A DNA stretch of 64,000 nucleotides from Amarolinea aalborgensis (lineage in GTDB: Bacteria > Chloroflexota > Anaerolineae > SSC4 > Amarolineaceae): positions 124,001 through 188,000 of the forward strand of contig NZ_UETR01000002.1 in NCBI RefSeq assembly GCF_900491745.1, written 5' to 3'. Every line of letters starts with the position of its first letter. Within the stretch, counting starts at the first letter, position 1. Under the pieces are notes generated by a model. The model saw only the letters and a list, made by a program, of their open reading frames with translations. It had not been told where the DNA came from and did not search any database. Below, piece after piece: positions 44,169 to 53,029 of the stretch. Made by a program: the position numbers and the translations under genes.

Positions 44169-46814
44169 TTATGCCGGGGCTGACGCCGTCTCTTCCAACG
44201 GCGATGCGAGCGGCGAGGGTTCAACGGTTGGTATAGCCGGCTCCACCGCCGGCGCTGGTCCCAAGCGCACCATCACCGCCACGGTGTCGTCCTTCTTCAA
44301 CTGCACCAGGCGTACACCACTGGAAGCGCGACCGTGGCGCGGAATATCTTTCACGCGCAGGCGCAGAGCAATGCCGCCGGCGGAGAAGAAGGCCACTTCT
44401 TCATCTTCCTGCACCACGCGTGACGATACGATGCGGCCATCCTTATCGAGCCGTGACTGTGCGAGGGTGACAACACCGCCGGTGTAGCGCCCCTTCGCGG
44501 CGTATTCATCCAGCGAAGAACGTTTGCCAAAGCCGCGCGGCGTCACCACGAGCAGGTCAGCGCCCGGTTCCACCACATCAAGCGACGTTACGCGGTCGCC
44601 CGCAGCCAAACGGATGCCCCACACGCCGCTGGCCGTGCGTCCCATCGCGCGCACCTCGTTTTCATCGAAGCGCAGCGCCTGGCCTCTTTCCGTCACCAGG
44701 ATCAGCTCTTGCTCACCGCTGGTCACCCTGGCCCAGCCTAGTTCGTCGCCTTCCTCCAACGGCATGGCGATGATGCCAATCGGCCGCACCGCATTGAATT
44801 CGCTCAACTGCACGCGTTTGATGCGACCGCCGACCGTCGCCATGGTGACATAAGTGGCGTGTTCGAAATCTGGCACAGCCACCATGGCCGTGACCCGTTC
44901 ATCCGGCGGCAGGCTGATGAAGTTGACGATGGGCAGGCCCTTGCCGGTGCGGCTGGCGTCAGGCAAATTGAAGGCGCGCTCGGAATAAATCCGGCCTTTG
45001 TTGGTAAAAAAGAGCACGTAATCGAGCGTGCGCGCGCTGAGCGCCTGCACCACCTGGTCTTCGTCGCGTGTATTCATGCCGACGACGCCGCGGCCGCCGC
45101 GTCCCTGGGCGCGGTAGACACGAGCCAGCGTGCGCTTGACGAAATTGTCCTGCGTCAGCGTCACCAGCACGTGCTCCTGCGGAATGACATCTTCGTCTTC
45201 TATACCGCTGCCGTCCGGCAGGATTTGCGTTCGGCGCCCATCGCCGAATTTTTCTTTCAACTCCAAGAGGTCAGTCTTGATGATCTGCAAGATTTTTTCG
45301 GGATGATCGAGCAGATCACGCAAGAAACTGATGCGTGCGGCCAGCTCCTGGTATTCGGCCTCGATCTTGGCGCGTTCGAGGGCCGCCAGGCGGCGCAGCT
45401 GCATATCGAGAATGGCCTGCGCCTGCACCTCGCTCAGGTTGAAGCGCGTCATCAACCCCGTGCGCGCTTCGTCCACGCTTTTCGAGGCCCGAATGAGTGC
45501 AATCACCTCATCCAGGAATTCCAGGGCAATGCGCAGCCCTTCCAGGATGTGAGCACGCTCTTCCGCCTTGCGCAGCTCGAAGCGCGTGCGCCGGGTCAGC
45601 ACCTCCTGGCGGTGCTCAACATAAATCTGGAGTGCGCGGCGCAGCGAGAGCAGGCGCGGCTCGCCTTCCACCAGGGCCAGCAGGTTGACCCCAAACGTGC
45701 TTTGTAGAGGCGTGAGCTTGTAGAGTTGGTTGAGCACTTTGCGCGGCGAGGCGCTGCGTTTCAACTCGATGACGATCCGCATGCCCTCGCGGTCGGACTC
45801 ATCACGCAGGTCGCTGATTTGATCCAGCCGCTCATCGCGCACCAGTTGGGCAATCCGCTCGAGCAGGGTGGTCTTGTTCAACTGGAAGGGAATCTCAGTG
45901 ACGATGATGCGGAAACGCCCGCCCTTCGTGTCTTCGATCGAAGCCACGCCGCGCATGATGATGCGGCCTTTGCCGGTGGCATAGGCGCTGCGGATGCCCT
46001 CTGCCCCCATAATCAGACCGCCGGTCGGGAAGTCTGGCCCGCTGATAAGCTCCATCAAATCTTCCACCGTCACCTCGTCCAGGTGGTCCCAGTGGTCAAT
46101 CAGATAAGCGATGCCATCAGCCAATTCACGCAGGTTGTGCGGCGGGATGTTGGTTGCCATGCCCACGGCAATACCAGACGAGCCGTTGAGCAGCAGATTG
46201 GGCAGCTGCGCGGGCAGTACAATCGGCTCCTCCAGCGAGTCGTCGAAGTTTGGCCCCCAATCTACGGTGTCCTTGTCAATGTCACCCAGCATGAGGTCGG
46301 AGATGCGCGCCAGGCGGGCTTCGGTGTAACGCATGGCGGCCGGGCTGTCGCCGTCAATGGATCCGAAGTTACCCTGGCCGTCAATCAACAGATAGCGCAT
46401 GGAGAAATCCTGCGCCAGGCGCACCATCGAATCATAGACCGCCGCGTCGCCATGCGGATGATATTTGCCCAGCACTTCACCGACGATGCGGGCGCTCTTC
46501 TTGTACGGGGTGCCGGGACGAATGCCCATATCGTGCATTGCGTACAGAATGCGTCGGTGCACCGGCTTGAGGCCGTCGCGTGCGTCGGGCAGGGCGCGCG
46601 CGACAATCACACTCATCGCATAGTCCAGATACGCGCTGCGCATCTCGACGTCTATGTCAATGGGTTGGATTTTTCCGATTCGCAAATCAACCCCGTTGGC
46701 GCCAGTTGGCAGATCAACCCCGTTCGCGCTGGCTTGCAGATCAGCCCCGTTTATGCCGGCTTGTTGATCAATCCCGTTGGCGCCGGGTTGAAGCCCCCCC
46801 AGTTCGTCCGTCAA
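44169..46814 (-). CDS. gyrA: DNA gyrase subunit A with N-terminal extension
   Basis: 881 residues. The catalytic Tyr is Y163 in AAMRYTEARL (Y122 in E. coli), so about 40 extra residues precede the usual start. In the quinolone-determining region the Ser83-equivalent is Ala124 (HPHGDAAVYD) and the Asp87-equivalent is D128. The C-terminal beta-pinwheel domain carries the GyrA box QGRGGRG, which separates GyrA from ParC. The extra N-terminus is a string of imperfect ten-residue units around GANGVDL. It forms the active cleavage subunit with GyrB, which is not in the window. It has a strong promoter upstream. Confidence 0.95.
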   Translation of the reverse strand: MTDELGGLQPGANGIDQQAGINGADLQASANGVDLPTGANGVDLRIGKIQPIDIDVEMRSAYLDYAMSVIVARALPDARDGLKPVHRRILYAMHDMGIRPGTPYKKSARIVGEVLGKYHPHGDAAVYDSMVRLAQDFSMRYLLIDGQGNFGSIDGDSPAAMRYTEARLARISDLMLGDIDKDTVDWGPNFDDSLEEPIVLPAQLPNLLLNGSSGIAVGMATNIPPHNLRELADGIAYLIDHWDHLDEVTVEDLMELISGPDFPTGGLIMGAEGIRSAYATGKGRIIMRGVASIEDTKGGRFRIIVTEIPFQLNKTTLLERIAQLVRDERLDQISDLRDESDREGMRIVIELKRSASPRKVLNQLYKLTPLQSTFGVNLLALVEGEPRLLSLRRALQIYVEHRQEVLTRRTRFELRKAEERAHILEGLRIALEFLDEVIALIRASKSVDEARTGLMTRFNLSEVQAQAILDMQLRRLAALERAKIEAEYQELAARISFLRDLLDHPEKILQIIKTDLLELKEKFGDGRRTQILPDGSGIEDEDVIPQEHVLVTLTQDNFVKRTLARVYRAQGRGGRGVVGMNTRDEDQVVQALSARTLDYVLFFTNKGRIYSERAFNLPDASRTGKGLPIVNFISLPPDERVTAMVAVPDFEHATYVTMATVGGRIKRVQLSEFNAVRPIGIIAMPLEEGDELGWARVTSGEQELILVTERGQALRFDENEVRAMGRTASGVWGIRLAAGDRVTSLDVVEPGADLLVVTPRGFGKRSSLDEYAAKGRYTGGVVTLAQSRLDKDGRIVSSRVVQEDEEVAFFSAGGIALRLRVKDIPRHGRASSGVRLVQLKKDDTVAVMVRLGPAPAVEPAIPTVEPSPLASPLEETASAPA

Positions 46815-46891
46815 GGTATTGCTCCCATCTTACACGCAAAAACCGCACCCGGTAACATGACCGAGGCGGTTTGTTATTCCTCGAGCGGCCT

Positions 46892-46920
46892 ATTATAGCA
46901 GTTTTTGTGCTGTTTCGCAA
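46892..46920 (-). promoter_or_regulatory. promoter of gyrA
   Basis: TTGCGA (46920-46915), 17 bases, then the perfect -10 TATAAT (46897-46892) on the minus strand. The predicted start near 46885 leaves a leader of about 70 bases before gyrA. Confidence 0.7.
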
Positions 46921-46976
46921 TGTGGATGAGGAGAGCGTCACGGTGCGCGGGCGTGGGCGAGACGCCGGCAGAGATC

Positions 46977-47270
46977 TCATGTCAGTAATTCAATGTCGTA
47001 ATCCACCACTTCGCAATCAAGGCGCCAGTGCTCGACGGCGTTCGCGACAGCCTGCAGCAGCCCATGTGCATAGTCGCTGCTGGCGGAGACGCAGGCTACG
47101 CCGAGCACCGCACGCTGCCAGTTGTCGTGCGCCTCCACTTCGGCCACCGAGACGTTGAACTCGTGACGTACGCGCGCGAGAAGGGATTTCAGAATGCCGC
47201 GCTTGCCTTTGAGGGAATTGTTACCTGGCAGACGCAGCTCAAGATTGAGATAAGCAACTGATGGTGGCAT
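46977..47270 (-). CDS. ylxP: DUF503 / YlxP-like protein
   Basis: About 97 residues from MPPSVAYLNLELRLP; further upstream the frame no longer resembles the family. LPGNNSLKGKRGILKSLLARVR and EVEAHDNWQRAVLGVACVS are diagnostic of DUF503. In other bacteria the gene often lies in the nusA-infB-rbfA cluster, and YlxP affects 30S assembly or tRNA processing. Here it lies upstream of gyrA with the gyrA promoter between them. The ribosome-binding site is weak, so the start is not certain. Confidence 0.82.
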   Translation of the reverse strand: MPPSVAYLNLELRLPGNNSLKGKRGILKSLLARVRHEFNVSVAEVEAHDNWQRAVLGVACVSASSDYAHGLLQAVANAVEHWRLDCEVVDYDIELLT

Positions 47271-47359
47271 GGGTGGTGCAGAATGCAAAATGCAAGTTGT
47301 TGAACGTATGTTTTGTGGGGATGATGAGCCGCGCCATCCACCGCGGTGGTTTTGTCGGC

Positions 47360-48175
47360 TTAATGCTTGCCCGTCCACGCGGGATGGCGGTAGCGCTCGT
47401 CGAGCAAACGGTCGCAGCGCTGCTGTTCGCGTGCGCTGAGTTCGCCCGGCTCGAAGGTCAGATCCAGGTGCTCGGCAAACGCGCTGGTGAGCGCGGCGAT
47501 GGCGTCGTTGATGTCAACCGACCGGCTTAGCTCCGCGGCCACGGTAGTGGCGCGCTGCGCCAGCGCCACGCGCAGGGATTCTCGTTCACTTTCCGAGGCA
47601 AAGGCCAGGCCGTCTACGACGCGGGTGATGTCCCCGGTCAGCGGCAAAGAGCCATGCTGCAGAACCCAGCCCTGGCGCCGGCTCTGCGCGCTGCCGATCA
47701 ATTTGCGACCGTTGACGGTGATCTCATAGGCGGATGGGACTTCGAAACAAGCCGCGCTCACGTCAGGCGCGGCGCGTGTGTCGCCAGGCGCCTTCTTGAC
47801 GGCCAATCCCATGCGCTCCAGGCCTAGCTCCAGGGCCTGGGCCAGGCGCAGGTACGCGTCTAACACGCCGCCACTCAAGCGCGGTTCAGACGCAGGCCCG
47901 GCCACGCTGTAGGTCAGTTCGTCCGTGTGCAGGATGCTGCGGCCGCCAGTGGGCCGGCGCACGATGTCGTATCCCAGGCGTTGGCAGGCCGCGCTATCCA
48001 CTTCGGCCAGGGGCTGATTGCGCCCCAACGACAGGCAGGGCGGCGCCCATTGGTAGAAACGCAGCGTGGGCAGACCCTCGCCTGCGCCAGCCGATTCGGC
48101 CAGCGCCTCATCTATCGCCATATTCGCAGCGCCGTCCAGCGGCGCGGTGATCAGCAAGCGCCAGCGGTTGGTCAT
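47360..48175 (-). CDS. lipM: LipM-like octanoyltransferase / lipoate ligase-fold protein
   Basis: 271 residues of the LplA/LipB/BirA fold. RRPTGGRSILHTDELTYSV is the acyl-substrate motif. ACFEVPSAYEI (C143) followed by NGRKLIGSAQSR (K158) matches LipM, where the Cys transfers octanoyl groups from acyl carrier protein to GcvH or E2 proteins. No ATP-binding motif is needed for this class. Its start overlaps the stop of the preceding ygfZ gene (ATGA), and the pair may share a transcript. Confidence 0.82.
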   Translation of the reverse strand: MTNRWRLLITAPLDGAANMAIDEALAESAGAGEGLPTLRFYQWAPPCLSLGRNQPLAEVDSAACQRLGYDIVRRPTGGRSILHTDELTYSVAGPASEPRLSGGVLDAYLRLAQALELGLERMGLAVKKAPGDTRAAPDVSAACFEVPSAYEITVNGRKLIGSAQSRRQGWVLQHGSLPLTGDITRVVDGLAFASESERESLRVALAQRATTVAAELSRSVDINDAIAALTSAFAEHLDLTFEPGELSAREQQRCDRLLDERYRHPAWTGKH

Positions 48176-49269
48176 GGGCGTGTGAACGGCAGGTCAACCA
48201 CGCGCGCCTCCAGGGTTTCGTCCCCGCTGCGCACCGTGACCATAGTCCCGGCTGCCGCGTAGTCTCGCTTGACAAAGGCCAGGGCGATCGGCCGCGCCAG
48301 GGCTGGCGAGTAGATGCTGCTGGAAATGGAACCAATGCTGCGGCCGTCGGCTTCGAGCGATGCGCCGGGCGGCGCCGCTTCCGTCAGGAGCAGCCCGCGC
48401 AGGTGACGCGTCACCTTGTCGTACGTGATCTGGCGCGCGATGATCTCCTGGCCGGTGTAGCAACCCTTGCTTTGACTGATGTACGCCAGCAGCCCGGCTT
48501 CCAGCGGCGTAACGGCGTCTGTCATCTCCACGCCAGGCGCGGGCAGCCCGGCTTCGACGCGCAGCAGATCATACGCTTCCCATCCGATGGGCCTGGCGGC
48601 TCGACTGAGCTCGCCGAAGTCCGCAGCGGCGACCAGCCTATCCCACACGGTTGTCCAACCGGCGGCCGGCGCCAGCACGCGCCAGGCATCCGCACCCGGC
48701 CCAGGCAAGCGCACGACGGTGACCGCGTGACCGGCCAGGCTGATCTCGCGCCATTGAAAACGCGCCAGGTCTGCGATGTCGGGCTGCTCACTGGCCGCAG
48801 CCAGGCACGCAGGCGCTTGCGGCCCCAGCAGTTCGAGCTGATGCGTCTCCGGGTTCAGGTCAGTCACCGTTACCTGATCCATGAAGAAAATCAAGCCGCG
48901 CAGATGACGCACCAGGCGTTCGCGCAAGGGCGGCCCATTCAGAATGATAAAATCGTCGGGCCGCGCCAGTACAGTCAGGGTGTCGAGAATGCGCGCCTGC
49001 GGATTGGTCAGCACCGTGATCATGGCCTGACCAGGGCGCAGCGCCTTGACATCGTTGGTGGTCTGCCGCTGAATGAAATCAACCCGCGTGGCGCCGGAGA
49101 GGCGCAGCGCGGCCATTTCGACGCGATCCAGCAGCGCGACCGCATGACGACCGGCCTCATACTCCGCGGCTGGCGCGCCATAGTGAGCCGGCCGCTCCAC
49201 CCCGGCGATCGTCGTCACCGCAGCCGGCGCGGCCGCGGGCATTGAATTTGAAACAACCGATTCAGCCAT
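48172..49269 (-). CDS. ygfZ: YgfZ/GcvT-family folate-binding protein
   Basis: About 365 residues from the start at 49269 (GAGGT about ten bases upstream); an earlier in-frame ATG at 49335 is less likely. The family mark KGCYTGQEIIARQ (with the conserved Cys) is present, and the N-terminal region has VDFIQRQTTNDV, as in the GcvT fold. YgfZ uses folate to support the assembly or repair of iron-sulfur enzymes. Its partner here is the lipM gene, which shares overlapping ends; lipoyl synthase is an iron-sulfur enzyme, so the link is meaningful, but this is inference. Confidence 0.88.
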   Translation of the reverse strand: MAESVVSNSMPAAAPAAVTTIAGVERPAHYGAPAAEYEAGRHAVALLDRVEMAALRLSGATRVDFIQRQTTNDVKALRPGQAMITVLTNPQARILDTLTVLARPDDFIILNGPPLRERLVRHLRGLIFFMDQVTVTDLNPETHQLELLGPQAPACLAAASEQPDIADLARFQWREISLAGHAVTVVRLPGPGADAWRVLAPAAGWTTVWDRLVAAADFGELSRAARPIGWEAYDLLRVEAGLPAPGVEMTDAVTPLEAGLLAYISQSKGCYTGQEIIARQITYDKVTRHLRGLLLTEAAPPGASLEADGRSIGSISSSIYSPALARPIALAFVKRDYAAAGTMVTVRSGDETLEARVVDLPFTRP

Positions 49270-49457
49270 CGCGTGCAATACCTCATCAAGACGCCAGCAG
49301 GTAACTCCCCGCCGGCAGCGTTCAACATGCAGCATGTCGCAGCATGTCTATGAAGGCGGGATTATATCATGCTGGCAGGCGATGCGCCAACTTGATTGAT
49401 TGGCCCGCGGTCACGGCTGCGATTCGCGCGGGATGCGCTCGTTCAACAACCCTCGTA

Positions 49458-49466
49458 TGTTATAAT
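49458..49466 (+). promoter_or_regulatory. extended -10 promoter of coaBC
   Basis: TG-T-TATAAT (49458-49466) is an extended -10 element. No good -35 box is at the right distance, as is usual for this class. It leaves a leader of about 50 bases before the coaBC start. Confidence 0.5.
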
Positions 49467-49521
49467 GCTATCATCTATGCCCGTGCGGCCGGGCGCAGTG
49501 GGCCGCGAAGAGGGTACTCAC

Positions 49522-50742
49522 ATGATCGAAGGTGCACGAATTCTCTTGGGCGTGACCGGCGGAATTGCCGCTTACAAAGCGGCCTTCCTGGCCAGCCGTT
49601 TGACGCAGGTCGGCGCGCGGGTGGATGTCATCATGACCACCGGCGCGGCCCGTTTCATCACGTCGCTGACGTTCCAGGGCGTCACCGGCCGGCCGGTGCA
49701 CGATGATGTGTTCGGTTCATTGCCCGACGGTCGGATTGCGCATGTCAATTTGGCGAAAGAGGCGGATTTGCTGATCGTTGCGCCGCTCACCGCGCACACG
49801 CTGGCGCGCCTGGCGCACGGGCTGGCGGATGATCTGCTCACCGTCACCGCCCTGGCCTGCACCGCGCCGCTGCTGCTGGCGCCTGCAATGGAGGAGCACA
49901 TGTGGCAGCATCCGGCGACGCAGGCCAACCTGGAGACGCTGCGCCAGCGCGGCGCGTTCATCGTCGGCCCGCTCAGCGGTCACCTGGCTTCAGGCGCCAG
50001 CGGCATCGGGCGTATGGTTGAGCCGGACGATCTACTGGGCGCAGCGCGCTATCTGCTGGGGCGTCGTGGGCCGCTGACTGGCCGGCGCGTGGTCATCACC
50101 GCGGGCGGCACCCACGAGCCGCTCGATCCGGTCCGTTTCATTGGCAATCGCAGCAGCGGTAAGATGGGCGTGGCGCTGGCCGAAGCTGCGCTGGACCTCG
50201 GCGCGGATGTGGCGCTCATTCACGGCCCGCTCGCGGTGGCCCTACCCTGGGGCGTGGAAGCAGTGGCCGTCGAGTCGGCGCAGCAGATGTGCGAGGCAGT
50301 GCTGGCGCAGCAGCCGACCACGGACGTGCTCATTGGCGCCGCGGCCGTGGCCGATTTCCGCCCTGCGGCCGTGGCGGAGCAAAAGATCAAGAAACAGCCA
50401 GGCGGCGGCGGCCTGACGATTGAGCTGGTGCGTAATCCCGACATTCTGGCGGTGGTGGCCGCGCAGCGCGCCCTCAGCGGGCGGCCGTTGGTGACGGTGG
50501 GCTTTGCCGCGGAAACAGAAAACCTGCATGCCAACGCCCAGGCCAAATTGGCGGCCAAAGGATTGAACCTGATTGTGGCGAATGACGTGACCGCCAGCGA
50601 TGCCGGATTCGGCGTGGACACCAACCGCGTCACCCTGCTGGCGCTTGACAGTCCACCCGAAGCCTTGCCCTTGCTCAGCAAGGCCGCCGTTGCCGCGCAG
50701 ATCATGCAGCGCGTCACAGCGTTGCTGCGGGGCCAGGCCTGA
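49522..50742 (+). CDS. coaBC: bifunctional phosphopantothenoylcysteine decarboxylase/synthetase
   Basis: 406 residues from the ATG at 49522 (AGAGGG eight bases upstream). CoaC domain (about 1-180): GGIAAYKAAFLASRL, the flavin His in HVNLAKEADLL (H74), PAMEEHMW in place of the usual PAMNxxMW, and HLASGASGIGRM, where E. coli has Cys158 but here Ser is found. CoaB domain (about 185-406): VITAGGTHEPLDPVRFIGNR and SSGKMG. It makes 4'-phosphopantetheine for coenzyme A. The fused form is standard in bacteria. Confidence 0.92.
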   Translation: MIEGARILLGVTGGIAAYKAAFLASRLTQVGARVDVIMTTGAARFITSLTFQGVTGRPVHDDVFGSLPDGRIAHVNLAKEADLLIVAPLTAHTLARLAHGLADDLLTVTALACTAPLLLAPAMEEHMWQHPATQANLETLRQRGAFIVGPLSGHLASGASGIGRMVEPDDLLGAARYLLGRRGPLTGRRVVITAGGTHEPLDPVRFIGNRSSGKMGVALAEAALDLGADVALIHGPLAVALPWGVEAVAVESAQQMCEAVLAQQPTTDVLIGAAAVADFRPAAVAEQKIKKQPGGGGLTIELVRNPDILAVVAAQRALSGRPLVTVGFAAETENLHANAQAKLAAKGLNLIVANDVTASDAGFGVDTNRVTLLALDSPPEALPLLSKAAVAAQIMQRVTALLRGQA

Positions 50743-50773
50743 TCTGGTCAGCCGGGGTTGCGCCGACGTAGGG

Positions 50774-51427
50774 TTAGCTAGGGCGAATGGAGCGCGGCGT
50801 CTGACCAAATAGACGCGCAAAGAAGTAGCCCGTTGGGCTTGTCAGGCGCAGCTCTTGCAGAATCTCACGTTCGGTGTACCACCCGATGATGTCGCCTTCA
50901 TGGCTGAGGGTCGCTTCGCCAATTGCTTCACCCATAAAAACGTGCCAGACGTGAAAATCGGCTCCGCGCAGACACTCGTCGGCTAACTCCTCTGCCTCGC
51001 CCAGCCTGTGCGTGTTGAGGACGCCCAGTCGCGTTTCTTCATACGCCTCCCGCAGCGCCGCCTCTTGAGGAACTTCGCCGATCTCCAGGTGACCGGCGGG
51101 CATAGTGTAAAAGCCGACGGGGTGCGCAGCGCGCCGGAACAGGCAGTATTGGCGCTCAGCAGGCCCGGCACGCCAGAGGATCATGGCGACCGTAAAGTGA
51201 CGCAGCTCGCCATCGGGCCGATATTCCCAGCGCATCTTGGGGTCAAAGACGAAGGCCCGGTCATGCACGTGGTCGCCATGCTCGTAGGCGGTCGTCCAGA
51301 CGGGCAGGTCGGTCAACAAAGCGCCATCTTCGATGCAGTAGATTTGCCTGGCCGTTACACGACGCTCCGCATCCGAGTCGCCCAGGTGAGTGCGTAGATC
51401 GGCCAGGACTTGCTGCCGATTGGTCAT
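50774..51427 (-). CDS. Nudix hydrolase
   Basis: 217 residues from the start at 51427 (GGGAGG seven bases upstream). The Nudix box reads GHLEIGEVPQEAALREAYEE, then TRLGV; it matches the pattern except that one residue is added before the final Gly. It lies about in the middle, with a long N-terminal segment of some 80 residues that may confer specificity. Such enzymes clean up nucleoside diphosphate derivatives; the substrate is not evident. It is convergent with coaBC. Confidence 0.85.
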   Translation of the reverse strand: MTNRQQVLADLRTHLGDSDAERRVTARQIYCIEDGALLTDLPVWTTAYEHGDHVHDRAFVFDPKMRWEYRPDGELRHFTVAMILWRAGPAERQYCLFRRAAHPVGFYTMPAGHLEIGEVPQEAALREAYEETRLGVLNTHRLGEAEELADECLRGADFHVWHVFMGEAIGEATLSHEGDIIGWYTEREILQELRLTSPTGYFFARLFGQTPRSIRPS

Positions 51428-51509
51428 GCGTTGCCTCCCGAAATTCGCCATCTGCCGGATGGCGCGAGGGCTAGCCGCCATTCGGCAGATTTCGCTTTGA
51501 ATGGCTGAT

Positions 51510-52826
51510 TTAGCCTAGCGCCGCGCTGGCCGGGCCGGCCGCCAGCTTGATGCCGCGCACCACGGTGTCGAGGAAGATCGAGCGCAGCGGTTTGACAGCC
51601 AGGGCCGCTTTGTACGGCGGTGATTTTTCCAAGACCTGGACGATGCGGCCAATGGCCTGGTAGCCCAAGCCCTCGGTGTTGTCCAAGATCAAGTCGGCCA
51701 GCTTGCCGCGTTCGATCGCCATCGCGACCATGCGGTCGAAGGTGGATTCGGGCGTGAAGACGCGCCGCGGCCGTGGGTTCATGGAGAGCGCGCCGTGGCG
51801 GCAGGCGCTGTAGCAGACCCCGCAGCCGAGGCACAGATCGGCATCGCGCACGGCCCAGCGCTTGCGCCGGTTGGTCAACTGCTGTTCTTCGATGGTGATG
51901 GCGTTGACCGGGCAGACTTTGGTGCAGCGGCCGCAGCCGTTGCAGCGGCTGAGGTCAATGTCGCTGATCCAGTTCGAAGTGACGATGGCGTTGCGCAGGT
52001 CGAAGCGGCGAATGGCGCTCATCATGCCGCAGCAGTCGCCGCAGCAGTTGCAGATGTAGCTGACGTTGCGTTGGACATTGTCGGCCGTCTGCGCCAAGCC
52101 ATTGGCCTTGGCCAGCTCCAGGATGTCCATGGCTTCGCTGTTGGTAATCCGCTCAGCCACGCCGTTGCGCACGAGCATGGAAGCGCCGTGGTTGAACGAC
52201 AGACAGGTGCGCAGCGGGCGATCGCAGGCTTCGTTCAGATGGCTGGCATGGTGACGGCACGCGCATAACGACACGGCGGCGTCGGTCGCCGTTTTGACGA
52301 TGCTGCTCGCCCGCTCCCAATCCAGGATCTCAACATGCTCGCCGTTGACCCCGGCCGGCAGCGCCTCTTCGCGCACCAACGAACGCCCGATTTGGGTTTC
52401 ATGCTGGAAAACTGCGCGCGCAAAACGGTCATCCTCTTTGAAGTAAGCCTCGAACAGCCGCGCCAGCTCCGGCAGAGGCGCCTCGGGGCGCAGGCGCATG
52501 AACGTGAATTCGAAGAAGCCAATCACCACGGGCGCCAGCGAAAAGTAGCGTTCGCCCCGGCGCTCGATGTCAATCACCACGCCGCGCTCGGCCATGCCGC
52601 TCAGCACCTCCAGCAGCTCATCCGCAGGCCTGTTCAGCTTGCGCGCGAGGTCGGTCAGCTTGGTGAAGTTGGTTGGCATTTGGCGGGCGATCTCGGCATC
52701 GGCCGGAGAAAAGAGGAGCTTGAGAATCTGCATGAAAACCGGCGTTTCCGGCGCGCCGGTGACATTGCGATCCAATCGCTGCTGCAGCAGTCGGTACGAT
52801 CGCTCCGGGTTGACGATATGAGCCAT
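51510..52826 (-). CDS. iron-sulfur protein with winged helix and two [4Fe-4S] motifs
   Basis: 438 residues from the start at 52826 (AAGGAGAG upstream). An N-terminal winged-helix-like domain (about 40-110) is followed by a cysteine-rich centre: CACRHHASHLNEAC and CNCCGDCC, and then two bacterial ferredoxin-type clusters, CNGCGRCTKVCP and CLGCGVCYSACR. The C-terminal 90 residues are helical. The whole resembles electron-transfer or sensor proteins found in anaerobes that pair an HTH with ferredoxin domains. The role is unknown; the additional Cys sets could bind a third cluster. Confidence 0.72.
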   Translation of the reverse strand: MAHIVNPERSYRLLQQRLDRNVTGAPETPVFMQILKLLFSPADAEIARQMPTNFTKLTDLARKLNRPADELLEVLSGMAERGVVIDIERRGERYFSLAPVVIGFFEFTFMRLRPEAPLPELARLFEAYFKEDDRFARAVFQHETQIGRSLVREEALPAGVNGEHVEILDWERASSIVKTATDAAVSLCACRHHASHLNEACDRPLRTCLSFNHGASMLVRNGVAERITNSEAMDILELAKANGLAQTADNVQRNVSYICNCCGDCCGMMSAIRRFDLRNAIVTSNWISDIDLSRCNGCGRCTKVCPVNAITIEEQQLTNRRKRWAVRDADLCLGCGVCYSACRHGALSMNPRPRRVFTPESTFDRMVAMAIERGKLADLILDNTEGLGYQAIGRIVQVLEKSPPYKAALAVKPLRSIFLDTVVRGIKLAAGPASAALG

Positions 52827-53029
52827 ACCACTCTCCTTCGCCGCATTTTCAAACCAGATCTCACACGAAGCCACAAAGCCACCAAGTCGTCAATAGCTTC
52901 TTTGTGTCTTGGTGTGAGCCATCGGGTTATCTTCAAGTTAAGCGCCCATGTGCGAGGCGCACAACAGTGGATGAAAAGGCCCTCGGATGAAAACGGGCCA
53001 TCCATGGCGATCCGCGGCCTGTGTTCAGC

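Noticed and set aside
44169..46814. ParC (topoisomerase IV) instead of GyrA
   Set aside because: The GyrA-box QGRGGRG and a full-length C-terminal domain are present.
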